In this document: positions 12,690 through 24,949 of the stretch, one piece after another
Numbering within the stretch: position 1 is the first letter of the stretch
Layout of the letters: every line of letters begins with the position of its first letter
From: Siphonodentalium dalli
Taxonomy: Eukaryota; Mollusca; Scaphopoda; Gadilida; Siphonodentaliidae
Assembly (NCBI GenBank): GCA_032622095.1
Contig: CP136068.1
Location: 16,165,729-16,229,728 of the forward strand
Reading direction: 5' to 3'
Length of the DNA stretch: 64,000 nt
The notes under the pieces: generated by a model
Told to the model about the DNA's origin: nothing
The model's input: the letters and a program-made list of their open reading frames with translations, nothing else
Databases searched by the model: none
Made by a program: the position numbers and the translations under genes

Positions 12690-15210
12690 GTTAATATTAT
12701 TAGTCACTTGTTTGTTTCTTCTGTTTTCAGTGGTTTCATTGTGAGAGAAGAAATATTAAAAACACATAAAATAAATACATAGTGTAACCACGACCCCAGT
12801 TTCTATTCTGATGTTTCAACTGAATCAATTTTAAATAAACATTGTTCATCTTAATAGTATCAGGGAATAGTTTGTTTCACCTGCTGCTAACATTTCCATC
12901 ACAGAATAAATATTAAAAGAAGATAAAAGATATATAGTGCAACCTCTGTCCCAGATTGCTCTGAAATGTTTCCATTGAATCAACCTTAAACAAAATTGCT
13001 TCTGATATTAGTAGATAGTAGTTTAATTCCTCAGTTTGAAGCGTTTCCATCGTAAAAGAAGAAATATTAAAAAAACTATAGAATGTTTTGTGTTGTTTCC
13101 ACTAAATCACCTTTAAATACAATTGCTTCTGAATCGTAATATTATTAGGGAATGGCTTGATTCCTCTGTTGCCAGTTTGTTTCCTGATATTTCATCAGAA
13201 TCAATTTGAAACTGAATCAATTAGAAATAAAATGGCTTCTGTATCTTAGTATGGGGGGAATGCAGTTTGTTTCATCTTGTTGCCAGCGTGATATAGAAAA
13301 CAATAGTATCTTCTCGTCGATTTATTACCCTTCTATGAATTTTCAGTGGGAAAAAATTATACTTTACAATCAGATAGTGTAACCACTGTCCCAGTTTGTT
13401 TCCAGACGTTTCCACTGAATTAACTGTAAATAAAATTGCTTCTGAATCGTAATTTTATCATGGAATGGTTTGTTTCTCTGCTGACAGCGTTTCTATCCTA
13501 ACAGAACAGATATTAAAATAAAATAAAACAATATATTGAGTAACCACTATGCCATTTTATTTCGAGATGTTTCCATTGAATCAACATTAATATAACTGCC
13601 TGTGAGCTTATTATTAGTAGAGAATGGTTTGTTCCCTCCATTTCAGCGTTTCCATCATAACGGAAATAATATTTAAAAATATATATATTGCAACAGCTGT
13701 CCTAGTTTTTTTCGTGATGTTCCCACGGAATTATCTTTAAATACAATTACTTCTGAATCGTAATGTTACCAGGGAATGGTTTGTTTCCTCTGTTGCCAGC
13801 GTTTCGATCCTAACAGAACAGATATCAAAATATAATAAAAGAATATATAGATTAACCACTATCCCATTTTAATTCGAGCTGTTTCCATTGAATCAACGTT
13901 AAATAACATTGCTCGTGATCTTAATAGTATTAGAGAATGGCCTGTTTCCTCTATTGCAGCGTTTCCACTGTAATAGAAGAAATATTTAAAAGGCTAAAAA
14001 ATATACAATGTAACAAGCGTCCCAGTTTGTTTCATGATGTTTCCACTGTATCAACTTTAAATACAATTGATTCTGAATCTAGATATTATTAGGGAATGGT
14101 TTGTTTTTATGATATTTCCATTGAATTATCTTTAAACGAAATTGCTTCTGGATCTTATTAGTATTAGGGAATGGTTTGTTTACTCTGTTTCCAGCTTTTC
14201 CATCATGACAGAAGAAATAATAAAAAAAAATTACATTTTGTAACCACTTTCCCATTCGGTTTCGTGATGTATCCACTGAATCAACCTTCAATAAAATTGC
14301 TTCTGAGTCTTAATATTATTAAGGAAGAGTTTGTTTCCTCTGTTGCCAGTACTGTGTCGTAGCAGAAAAATTATTTACAACAAAAAAAAAAATGTTGTGT
14401 AGCCAGTGTCCCAGTTTGTTACGTGATGTTTTCACTGAATCACACTTAAATTAGATTGCTTCTGATCTTAATAATATTAAACAATGTTTCGTTTCCTCTG
14501 GTGTCAGCGTTTCCATCATAGCAGAAGAAATATTAATGGAAACATAAACAAATATAGTGTAATCATTGTCCCAGTTTCGATCGAAATGTTTCCATTGAAT
14601 AAACGTTAAATGCTATTGCGTCTGAATCTTAATATTATTAGTGAATGGTTTGTTTCATGTGTTAACAGCATTTCTGTCGTAAAAAGAAATATTAAAAAAT
14701 CACTTTCCTCAGTTTCTTTCGCGATGTTCCTGCTGAATAAACTTGATTCCTCTGTTGCCAGTGTTTCGATCGTAACAGAAGAAATATTAAAAAAAAAAAA
14801 AAAAAAACAATATTTAGTGCAACCACTATCCTAGTTTGTGTCGTGATGTTTCCATTAAATCAACATAGAAAAAACATACTTCTGATCTAAATACTAGTGA
14901 AGAATGGGTTGTTTTCTCTGTTGTAGCATTTCCGTCATAACAGAAGACATATTTAATATACATATCGTGTCACCATTGTCCTAGTTTGTTTCGTGATTTT
15001 TCCATTGAATCAACTTTAAATAAAATTGCTTCCGTATCTTGCTATTATTAGGACAATATATTGTCAGCCTTTCCCTTGGTAACATAATTTTTTTTGGTTT
15101 TAAATATATATATATAGTGTAACCACTGTTTCAGTTTGTTTCGTGGTCTTTCCACTGAATCAACTTTAAATAAATTGCCTCTGAATCTTAATATTATCAG
15201 TAAAGGTTTA
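12690..15210 (+). repeat. ~155-bp tandem array, left arm
   Basis: About 16 diverged copies of a unit of about 150-165 bp. The recurring order is cagtttgtttcgtgatgttt, then ccactgaatcaactttaaat, then aaattgcttctgaatcttaa, then attagggaatggtttgtttc, then ccagcgtttccatc, then acagaagaaatattaaaa. Reading frames inside it (for example 14610-14834) are by-products. One isolated unit recurs at about 15775-15960. Confidence 0.8.
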
Positions 15211-16176
15211 ACCATTACTGATACTATTAAAGATGTGTAAACATATGCTATTTAGTTACCGGGGTATACAGTATTAGGTATGAATCGAAGACTCCTATCC
15301 GGAAATGCTTCTATCAATTAATATTGACTATATTTCGAATATTTTCTGTCTAGAAAGGTGTCGTTGTTTGGCCAACGAACACTAGTGATTACTTTTAACA
15401 GAGATCACAAAATTTATTATGTAATTTTGTCACAAATAAACGTTAATTGTAGCTTATAACTATGGAATGAAACAATAAAAACAATCAATCTGGAACATTT
15501 GACGTTCGAAACGTAGCTATTAGAATTACATAATGATCTATATCGCTATATAATATCGCCTGAATGGCCTATTCTAAAAATAAAACAATAAAGTGTCGAA
15601 TTTAGTTATCTCATTTCTTAATAAAATATTCGAAATAATATCAATATTAATTGAAAGAAGCGTTCCATGAAAGGGGGCTTCAATTTATATTTATTATTTT
15701 ATACCCATGCAACTATTTCAAATTATTTATATAAAGAGTTAATCCATCTTTAAGATTCAAACGCAACTTTCCCGTTTCCAGCGTTTCCATCATAACTGAA
15801 GCAATATTAATTTTTTTTAGATATATATATATATAGTGTAACCAATGTTCAAGTTTGTTTCGAGACGTTTCCATTGAATCAACGCGAAAATAAAAATTGC
15901 TTCTGAATCTTAAAATTTGTAGATTGGTTTGTTTCCTCTGTTGCCAGCGTTTCCATCGTGCTATAAAAATAAAAGTATATATAAGAACAAAATACATATA
16001 CATCTACTTGATACTCCATCACCCTCAATGTGCTGATGATTGTGTGGAGGCGTTTGCAATTAAAATATTAAAAGCATATTTGTTTTGTTTGTTTGATAAT
16101 TTACTAAACGGAGATGGAGCTTCATATTATTTGGAATCTGTATGTTTGTTTACATGTGGGAACATATGTTTGTGAG
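15211..16176. other. Palindrome spacer, mostly unassigned
   Basis: Between the two arrays. About 15215-15770 is AT-rich with nothing recognised. One plus-orientation copy of the 155-bp unit occupies about 15775-15960. No host exon seen. Confidence 0.4.
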
Positions 16177-16570
16177 TTACAATTTTAACCTGTCCGTTTT
16201 GTGGCAGTTTAAGAATATGTCCTGGGGGAGTTTGTTCCAATTTATGATTGTGCGGGGGAAGAAGAAGGCTTCTATGTAGTTTTTGTCGGCTTTACCAGTG
16301 CGGAGGAACTTATGGTACCTGGTAGACACAATTGGTTGGGAGATGTATACATCTTTATGGCGAATTTTGTATACCATGACGAGAGAGAAGATTCCTTTGT
16401 GGAAGGGTTTTCCAATTTAGTGTGTTGTGCAGATCAGTTATGCTGTCTCTGTCGTCGCTACACTATATGTATATGTTAAGGGTGTAGCTTGCAGCCCGTA
16501 TTTGTACAATTTCTACTTTCTCTGAGAGGTACTGCTGCCATGGGTCCCAAATAGAGCTTCAATATTACAG
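16177..16570 (-). pseudogene. LINE reverse transcriptase C-terminal fragment
   Basis: On the minus strand, beginning near 16570, the translation gives SIWDPWQQYLSEKVEIVQIR followed by AASYTLN, then after a stop a DLHNTLNWKTLPQRNLLSRH segment. A frame change leads to a 66-codon frame (16377-16177) containing SFFPRTI-like FFFPRTIINWNKLPQDI. These are hallmarks of the region after the catalytic domain in jockey/CR1-like LINEs (WDP...RAA...W..L..RR and FPR...WN.LP). Only this tail is present, with at least one stop and one frameshift. It sits in the spacer of the 10-kb palindrome. Confidence 0.75.
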
Positions 16571-16849
16571 TTGTGGCCTAACATATGCTTATTAGGCAAG
16601 GTCTTTTGTTTTGTTGTTTTTTGTTCTCTTACGAATCGGAAGGTGGCATTGGTTTATTTGTGATGGTAGTGATATGGGTTTTTCATGATATATCATTTGA
16701 GATGGTTATGCCGAGATATTTTGTAGATTCTGTGGATTTGAGTAACTATTTATGGAGTATGTAGTCATGGAAAATAGGATTTTCTTGACGATCGAATTTC
16801 TTTACGAGCGAATAAATAAGATATTAATAAATATACAGTGTAACGATTG

Positions 16850-18400
16850 AATCAACGTTAAAACGTTTAAAAGCTGCTGATCTTAACCCTAGTTAAAACA
16901 TCACGAAACAAACTGGGACAGTGGTTATATATATTAATATTTCTTGTTAAAATGGAAACGCTAGCAACAGATTAAACAAAACATTCCTTAGTAATAGTAA
17001 GATTCAGAAGCAATTTTAGTTAAAGTTTATTCAATGGAGACAATTCGAAACAAACTGGGACAATTGTTAAACTAATTTTTTTTTTTATATATTACTTCTG
17101 CTACGATGGAAACGGTGGCAACAAAGAACACGAACCATTCCCTGATACTATTAAGATTTAGAAGCAATTTGACTTAAATGTGATTCAGTGAAAACATCAC
17201 TAAAAACTGGGACAGTGGTAACACAATTTATTTATTTTTGTATATATTTATTCTACTGATATGAAAGCGCAGACAACAAGAAACAAACTACTTCTTAAGT
17301 AGCTCCGCAATATATTTTTTAGATTTTGAAATATTTCTTCTGTTACGCTGACAAGAGAGGAAACAAACCGTTCCCTAATAATATTAAGATTTAGAAGCAA
17401 TTTTATTTAAAGTTGATTCATTGGAAATATCAGAAAACAAACAGGCAACAAACCATTCCCTAATACTATTTGGATTCAGAAGTATTGTATTTAAAGTTGA
17501 TTCATTGGACACATCACGAAACAAACTGGGACACTGGTTACACTTTGTATATTTTAGTATTTTAAAAATATTTCTTCTGTTACAATGGAAACGCTGCAAC
17601 AGATGAAACAAACCATTTTCTACTAATATTAAGATCACAAACAATTTGATTTAATGTTGATTCAATGGAAACATCTCGAAATAAAATGAGACAGTGGTTA
17701 CTCTATATATGTTTTTATTTTCTTTTAATGTTTGTTCTGTTAGGATCGAAACGCTGGCCACAGAGGAAACAAATCATTCCCTGATAACATTACGATTCAG
17801 AAACAATTTTATTTAAAGTTAATTCAGTGAAAAAATCACGAAACAAACTGGAACAGTGGTTACACTATTTGTTGGTAAAGTATAATTGTTTTCCAATTGC
17901 AAATTCACAGAAGGGTAATAAATCGACGAGAAGATACTATTGTTTTTCAATGGAAATGTCTGGAAAAAGTACCTGTATATATATATTTCTAAATATTTCT
18001 CATTTTACGATGGAAACGCTGCAACAGAGAGGAAACGGGAAAGAAACCAACCTCTACTAATATTAAGATCAGACACTATTTTGTTTAACGTTGATTCAAT
18101 GAAAACATCTCGAAACAAACTGGGACAGAGGTTGCACTGTATATTTTTTATCGTCATTTAATATTTCTTCTGTAAGGGTAGAAACGCTAGCAACAGAGAA
18201 AACAAACAATTCCCTGATACTACTAAGATTCAGAAGCAATTTTATTTAAGGTTGATGCAGTGGAAACAAGAGAATACTAAGATCCAGAAGTTATTTTATT
18301 TATAGTTGATTCAGTGAAAACATCAGAATGCACACTGGGACAGTGTTTACACTATATATTTATTTTATTTGTATTAATATGTCTTCTGTTATGACGAAAT
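16850..18400 (-). repeat. ~155-bp tandem array, right arm (inverted)
   Basis: Same repeat family as 12690-15210 but in the opposite orientation, with about 9-10 copies. Recurring blocks are caaactgggacagtggttac, aatatttcttctgttac, atggaaacgctggcaacaga and attaagattcagaagcaatt. Its shorter length suggests unequal loss or gain between arms. Confidence 0.8.
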
Positions 18401-19754
18401 CGCTATAACGACTCTATCGGCTGACATAACATTAGATTATACATTTTTCTCGAATCCTGAATAGGACTATGAATATCACAGATAAGATATTATCTATTAT
18501 TTTTGCGCTGATTAAAATCGAACGTCATTGCACATGTTCCATGGCCACATGTTTCGCTGTATCGATATACCAAGATTGTTTGTGAAAGTTATTTCAGGTT
18601 GACTTAGATCTTAACGGGCAGTTATTCTAGCACGTTTATACAAAATTATATTTCATCTCGCATTAGGATAAGATTAATATTGTTATTATCTAGACACATA
18701 GCAATTATACAGGTTCAATACACAACAGCGATCACTCACTATGTCCCAATCGAATGGATTGATTTCATGAAACCGCTTGGGCCACGTCATGTTTTGATGA
18801 CAGTAGGTTTCCGGTTGAACTAGAATGGGATATGTGCCACTATTTATCGATTAAAATATCAAATCTTGAAGTCAGATACACAGGCTGGTTTTGTTACATA
18901 AAGAATTGAAATGTTACGACAAAGCATGACATAAAGGGGTGTTTATGCAATTTTGGCCAGTAAAACCAATGATCTAATATCGATCATATCTAGAAATAAA
19001 ATTAATTTGAGTCGAAGATATCTTCTGTGAACGTTTAGGTGAAGAGGTCATCTTGAAATAAAATTTAAAAATTTAGTATGAATTCAATTTATGGTTGCAG
19101 TATCTCAATAGTGACCAACACGTTACCGCATGTATGTACCTATCAGCGATGGGCGCATTTGTCTCTCTATCGACACGAAGATATCAGCATATCACACACT
19201 GATTAAAACATTTGTTGGGAGTTTTTTTGCGATAGTGAATGCTGTGTGATTATATAGTATGACCATGTATACCAAATGGAATGCCATATATGCAATACTA
19301 TACATTCTTTATATCGCACTAGATGATATTTACGTGGCTTTATTTCTGGAATCCTGAGTATGACTATGAATAGTGTAGAAATTATGATAGTAATGTTCAT
19401 TGTTGAGCGCTGATTAAAATCGAAAGTTTCCGCACATGTTCCATCAATATGTCAGCACGTGCCGTTATATCGATATAACAAGCCCGGTTGGTTGCACATT
19501 TATCGGCCAGTTATTCTTGTACGCTTAATTAGACACAATCCGAAGTGAAAATTCGTTTCATTCAACGATATAAAAATACAGTATATATAATACCTGTATA
19601 TGTGCCAATGGTAGGTCTATCGATATTTTTTGCGGGTGGAGTCGGTGGTAGATATAAGCGTATATAGACCAAGTAGACCAAATATTATTATCCAGAACAA
19701 GAATATCATACAGTACTTATACCGTTAAATACACAGTCACTGGCTATAATTTTA

Positions 19755-20010
19755 ACCAATGCAATTCATTGTAAATCACGGGTCACATAGGTTTACTGTG
19801 ATGAATTGATAATTGGCCATGATAATACCAAAGTAATGTTAGTTTTTAAATATAGATGTTACTTGTGTGTGTCAAACGCGCTTGTAAAACTAACGCAAAC
19901 AGTGCAAATCACGGTTTATGTGGGTTTACTGGGGTAAATTGAGAATTAACCATGATAATGCAAAAGTAATGTGAGGTTTTACATTGATTCTACTAGGGTG
20001 TTTCAAAAAC
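19755..20010 (+). repeat. ~145-bp satellite, left part
   Basis: Two tandem units, each with a gtaaatcacg block (cattgtaaatcacgggtcac at 19768), gggtttactggggtaaattg, accatgataataccaaagta and the unit end tctactagggtgtttcaaa. The array breaks off inside a unit at about 20010 and resumes in the same orientation at about 25785. Confidence 0.7.
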
Positions 20011-20454
20011 ATGACCAGAATCGATTCTATCGCCCGTTTGTTCCGTCTCTATCGGCGTTGAGATCCGACTCCATTTCGACTTTTTAACTTTTTCTAGAAA
20101 GTTTTGGGCGCCATTTTCACAGAAAAGATGACACAAACGTACGTTTTAAACTATTATTATTGATGTATGAAAGATTCATACCAATTTGGTAATCATATCT
20201 ATGCAATCGATGTTGTGTTACGTGCATATATCCACACATTTAGACCATATAACTTGAGCGTGTGCATTTCCTATGTAAAATCAATGTATCATTCAACGCT
20301 GCAAATTCGGTCTATTCGCCTGTAAATCCAGTCGGAAATGATCAAGACGTATTTTGCAGTCTAATGTACCAGTTTTGGATATCTGTGCATGGCCTTCGAA
20401 TTCATATCGTTATAAAGGTTGCCTCTAAATCTATTGAATTATTTTCTTCAGAAT

Positions 20455-20571
20455 TTATCCTGGAATAGGTGGCGCAATGTTGAGTCTGGAGGACTCGATG
20501 TTCTTACTTGATGCCAAAGCTGTGCCCGATGTGGGTGATAAACTGGGAATGGCCGTGCCTTCACCCAGGGG
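20455..20571 (-). pseudogene. Minus-strand coding remnant, candidate C-terminus
   Basis: The minus strand reads STPLGEGTAIPSLSPTSG and then TALASSKNIESSRLNIAPPI, ending at a TAA at 20457-20455. The Ser/Pro/Thr-rich composition looks like a disordered protein tail. It is the last of four minus-strand coding-like blocks in the 20.0-25.8 kb insertion. A join to the others is inference. No family recognised. Confidence 0.3.
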
Positions 20572-20572
20572 G

Positions 20573-20735
20573 GTTGAGATATATAAATATTATATGTTAT
20601 TATGGCTGTGGCATGAGTATAAGATTATAGCCACTTTATAGTTTCCTGTTATTATACATATATGTATATATATTTTGCATGTTCTATGTTAAATCAGAGC
20701 TTTTGCAATAAACTGATTGATTGAATAAATCAACC
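20573..20735 (+). mobile_element. Short retroposon 3' end
   Basis: The plus strand ends in gcaataaactgattgattga followed by ataaat, a short tandem tail like those of LINE or SINE 3' ends. Upstream there is only AT-rich DNA, so just the terminal part is recognisable. Confidence 0.35.
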
Positions 20736-20742
20736 TCTCCAA

Positions 20743-21112
20743 GCTGTGTCCCAAAGCCCATTGCAATCTTTTTCCTGTTCAAAACATTTTTTATACGAGA
20801 CGTCGTTTGGCTGCAATTTGGAAATGTTCTATATTTTGACCAATGATTCCGGGTTTGTTGCATTCACTGTCAGAAGAATTTAATTCTGTCCTAAATATTT
20901 TTAAACTGGGGCACAAAGTTAATTCGGGCAACTTTTGTAGCAACACTTTCCCAATCCTGGAACCCTGCACATGTCGGCCCTCCCGCAAACCGAATGAATT
21001 CGGAATGAAATAGTGTGTAGCCACAGTCCAGAACTGTTTTACCTCCGGAATATATCGTACGCTTGTTGCACCATCGGATTGAAGGAATCGTACATCTAGA
21101 AATAGCTGAAAA
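20743..21112 (-). pseudogene. Minus-strand exon-like block, unknown protein
   Basis: On the minus strand a polypyrimidine tract and acceptor (tctcttttcag) immediately precede 21112. From there a frame of about 107 codons runs to a TAA near 20791: LFLDVRFLQSDGATSVRYIP, then EVKQFWTVATHYF, a basic GREGRHVQGSRIGK-like stretch and FQIAAKRRLV. After the stop another frame continues as RKKIAMGFGTQLGEVDLF. The last motif recalls, from memory only, a GKK...G...GDVDL signature in uncharacterised invertebrate proteins. The upstream acceptor suggests a spliced gene. Now probably broken by a frameshift. Function unknown. Confidence 0.4.
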
Positions 21113-21617
21113 GAGACATTATTTATAGGGAATGTCCCGAGGCTAATTGTCGAAGAAAAGACATGTAGTCTGGAAAGCCATTCTAGGTTGCATATAATAT
21201 GCAAATACAAAATAATTCCGCATCTAAAATGCACAAAATAGGCATGAACTATGATAAACTATGCTGGTTCAAACTATGACTGTTACATCACTAACTCAAA
21301 GTGCAAAACATGGGCGTGATACCATTGCTCTAATAAAATAGCAGCACGAGTCACCCGATCTAAATTGATGGAATCTATCAATACCGTGCTCAGAATACTC
21401 ATTAAAGTGGCATATACTATGCCAAATTGTGCACGACCATGGAAATGGTGCTACTGGCCTCGATAGATCAGGCCATTCACAATTAAAATAGGCATATATT
21501 ATGCCGATATATTTATCACGCCGTTCCCTGATGAAATTCCGCGTTATCACTATCATACTATAGTGGAAAAGTGAATCGAAACATATGCTCAATCTAAATT
21601 ATGACTATCAAGGCGAT

Positions 21618-22064
21618 GTAGGACATGGAACACGGACCACTGATATGTTGTTTGATTGTTTGGTATATTTCACAATAAACAAATTCAAGCTATCTGCGTC
21701 TTTTAAATGGAGTATTATTTCTGGTAAGAGGCCAGTTATCTTGCCCACTATCCCAGTTATCTCGTTAACTGGATCGCATCAATCTACATTCATATTGGAG
21801 TCGATCGTGTTGGTAAATAATGACCTCCTGGAATGAACATTCTTAATTGGTGTGTTTTTTTTAAACTTTGGCACATGGACTTACTAATAAATGATATTCT
21901 GCCGCAGACACAACTTCAAGCGACATTGTTTCTTCGTTCAGCACGAATTCTGCATCGCCCTGTCTCAGTTCCTTCCCTTGCACCCCAAAACGAACGATTC
22001 TTGATCTATGCATGGTTTCTACCCAACGGCTCAACGTCATCTCCCACCAGAATAACACGGTCAT
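21618..22064 (-). pseudogene. Minus-strand coding remnant, central part of unknown protein
   Basis: Two consecutive frames read on the minus strand. The first, 22064-21861, contains RIVRFGVQGKELRQGDAEFV and ETMSLEVVSAAEYHLLVSP. After a frame change the second, about 21835-21618, contains DPVNEITGIVGKITGLLPEI and HLKDADSLNLFIVKYTKQSN and ends in a proline-rich segment, with one in-frame stop near 21777. The composition is protein-like but I know no domain. A plus-strand LINE begins immediately at 22065, so the LINE seems to have inserted into this gene. Confidence 0.4.
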
Positions 22065-24290
22065 ATTGCCGAAAGTTTAAAAACCGTACTACCAAACATC
22101 AATCCTGATCAGACTGGATTCCTAAAAGGCAGATATATCGGCGACAATACAGGCTAATATATGACATTATTTATAATACGAAAATAAAAAATAAGTCAGG
22201 GCTTCTTCTCGTTGGCTTTGAAAAGGCATTTGATTATGTGTCATGGAAATTTCTACATAAATGCTTTGATATGTTTAATTTCGGTGACTCGATTAAAAAA
22301 TGGATCTCAGTGTTCTATAAAAATATAAATTCTTCTGTTCTCGTTAATGGGCATATATCACAATATTTTATTATTTTTCGAGGCTGTCGACAAGGAGTCC
22401 CAATTTCACCCTATATTTTTTTAATATGCGCGGAAGTGCTAGCACTCATGGTTAGAAATAGAAATATTAAAGGTATAACCCTCGGTGGTGAAGAATACAG
22501 ATTAACCCAATACGCAGACGACACGACACTCATCCTAGACATCAATGAAACAAGTGTAAAAGAAGCAGATCACATTATTGACGTTTTCGCACAAATTTTT
22601 GGTTTATGGATCAACCCTAGTAAATGTCAGGCGTCGTGGATTGGTTGTTATGCCGGGCGAAGTGACCATATATGCCCAGACCTCAATATAAAAATTTCAG
22701 ATTCTTTCAACCTACTTGGTATCCGCTTTAATACAAACTTAAACTCAATGTCAGATAATTATGAAAAAAAATTCGACGACATAACAAGATCCATTGAAAT
22801 TTGGAAGCACAGATTACTTACCCAGCTAGGTAGAATAACGGTGATTAACTATCTCATATTCCCAAAACTTACTCACCTATTCATATCGATCCCCAACCCA
22901 GAACCACAATTTGTACATAGACTAGAATCATTATTTTTTAGCTTTGTGTGGGGCAGCAAACGTGACCGAGTCAAGAGAAAACTGTTATGCCAAGACTATA
23001 AACAAGGTGGCCTCAAGATGGTAGATATTAAAAACTTCATCACTTCCATGAAAATAACATGGATCAGGCGTTTGGTGAACAAAAGCTCTAAATGGACCCC
23101 ATTGACAGAACTCCCTATTCTTAAAGACCCTTTTTTCCTCACCTATCATTATTCATATTTTATCAGTAAGGCTAAAAAAAAGTTCAAAATAACTTCTGGC
23201 GCAACATACTTATAGCATGGGCAAATTTCCTAGAGAAAAATATTAGAAATGTAAAGATATCTACATGCACTCTCTGGAACAACGCCAATATAAAAATGAA
23301 TGGAAGCCCTATCAATTTTGCTGCATGGCACAAAGAGGGAATATATTTTGTACGCGATCTGTTACAAGAAAGCGACAATTTCCGTACGACTGAAACGATA
23401 TACTCAACTTACAAAATTCGTACAAACTTCCTTATCTTAAATAGTATCCGACAACAGCTTATCTTTTACTTAAACACAATCTCAAAACCCATGGTCCGAA
23501 GCCCGATGCCCACCCTCCCAGATAATTTCGTGACCCTACTCAGAAATCCTCGCGGAGGACGCGATTTCTATGACATATTGAACCACGATTGCCATGTACC
23601 AACTTCCCATGCAAAATGGCAAATAGAAATAGACGAAGAAGAAATTGACTGGAATATATACAATAAACTACCATTTTCCACGACGCCTGACACAAAGCTT
23701 CAATTGCTTCAGTGTAGAATTAACTCTAGAATTATATCAACTAATAGCTTCCTAAAAATAGCCAAAATTCGACAAGATGACACATGCGTGCGTTGCAAAG
23801 ACAAGAAGGAAAGCATATCACATATATTTTGGGAATATGAACACGTTCAAACTTTTCTGACAGACATACATTCATGGGGTAACCAAAACAACGTCAAATT
23901 GCAAGCGACTAAACGAACAATGATAATTGGGTCCTGTTGTGTAAATGACAATTATACCACTAATTTATTCTGGCTTTTAGTAATATAATACATCTATATA
24001 ACAAAATTCACACTAGAAAAATTAACAATTTCGTCATTCCAAAGAGATTTACGCTTTCGATATAAATGTGAAAAATATAATGAACGCTGCGAATTTAAAT
24101 TTGAAGAGTTCGAAAAAGACTGGTTTTTGTTCAAATTTGCCGTGAAAGAAAATGCACAATAATTACTCCTATCACCAGAAATGTTATTATTGCTACTATT
24201 ATATTACTCCTACTATTCATAGCCGTCCTTAGTTGGCCATGAATGAATACAGAAATGTCGACCAGAGCACATAACTAATTATTACTTCCA
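22065..24290 (+). pseudogene. L1/Tx1-like LINE, 5'-truncated reverse transcriptase
   Basis: Starts inside the RT domain: NPDQTGFLKGRYIGDNT near 22103-22153, motif A as LLLVGFEKAFDYVSWKFL (22201-22255), GCRQGVPISPYIFLICAEVL (about 22380-22440), the catalytic box YADDTTLI (about 22510-22535) and FGLWINPSKCQ. The frame open from 22238 to 23215 is broken by a shift at an A-tract near 23175. It resumes through 23988 with a C-terminal CVRCKDKKESISHIFWEYEH zinc-knuckle-like region (zf-RVT type), and after one stop continues to a TAA at 24162. The motif-A aspartate expected before FEKAFD is Gly (GGC), which with the stops makes it dead. The 3' UTR is taken to about 24290. Confidence 0.85.
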
Positions 24291-24379
24291 TTGTGTATAT
24301 ATATACCCACATCAGATGTTCTTATACTCTGTTAAAGAAATTATATCTACTTGTTCACCACCGATAACAGCCGACCTTC

Positions 24380-24792
24380 ACCCACGGGACTAAGGCTACG
24401 TTCACACACCTCGACAAATTGCACGCCAAATTTCCACACGATTGGTAAACTTAAAGCTAATTCCTGCACATATGAATGATATATCTTGAATTCTTAATGT
24501 ATATTATTTTAGCATTAGAACATATGATGTTAGATATTAAACACAAACACCGATTACACAGTTGACCCTTAAAAATATATTATATTGTATGTCTGAAATC
24601 TCTAAAATTCCATGAGCGCACATATATTTCCAGACTTCGAAACTGTCCAATATATAATAGACGGCAATGACTGAAAATAATACTCGTAGTTTATACTCCA
24701 TATTTAGCAAATCTTTGACATGTAAGTCAAATGCTACGTATTCCCCTGACAGGTTATTCCGGTTCGTGAACGTGGCCTCAGTCGGGATTGTA
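24380..24792. mobile_element. MITE-like element with short inverted ends
   Basis: cccacgggactaaggctacg followed by ttcacacacc (24378-24411) is matched in inverted orientation by ggttcgtgaacgtggcctca followed by gtcgggattg (24761-24790), giving about 28 bp of imperfect terminal inverted repeat around ~350 bp of AT-rich DNA. This layout is typical of small non-autonomous DNA transposons. No reading frame of note. Confidence 0.45.
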
Positions 24793-24949
24793 TGTAAGTC
24801 ACGTATGAAAGCTGGTATGTCTGTATAGAGCGCAAGACAGAGCGATAGGCGTGTGTCTGCATATTAAAGCATTCTTTAGATGTAACTTGTATTAGCTATG
24901 TATACGTATGTTCAAATGTTATTCAGTAAAAATATTATTAAAAAAAGAA

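Larger units (their letters stand above)
9444..19592. mobile_element. ~10-kb foldback-like palindromic element
   Basis: Left DNA from ~9444 to ~15210 is matched in reverse order and orientation by ~16850-19592. Clear anchor pairs are the tips (9460-9540 with 19498-19580), the segment with actcaggattcc (9695-9800 with 19290-19360), the region around 11540-11700 with 18905-19060, 12000-12240 with 18650-18860, and 12260-12480 with 18450-18625. Inside both arms lies an array of ~155-bp repeats in opposite orientation. The left arm has about 1.6 kb more than the right. Long inverted repeats built from tandem units are the hallmark of foldback (FB) elements; no transposase and no clean target duplication were found. 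Confidence 0.7.
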
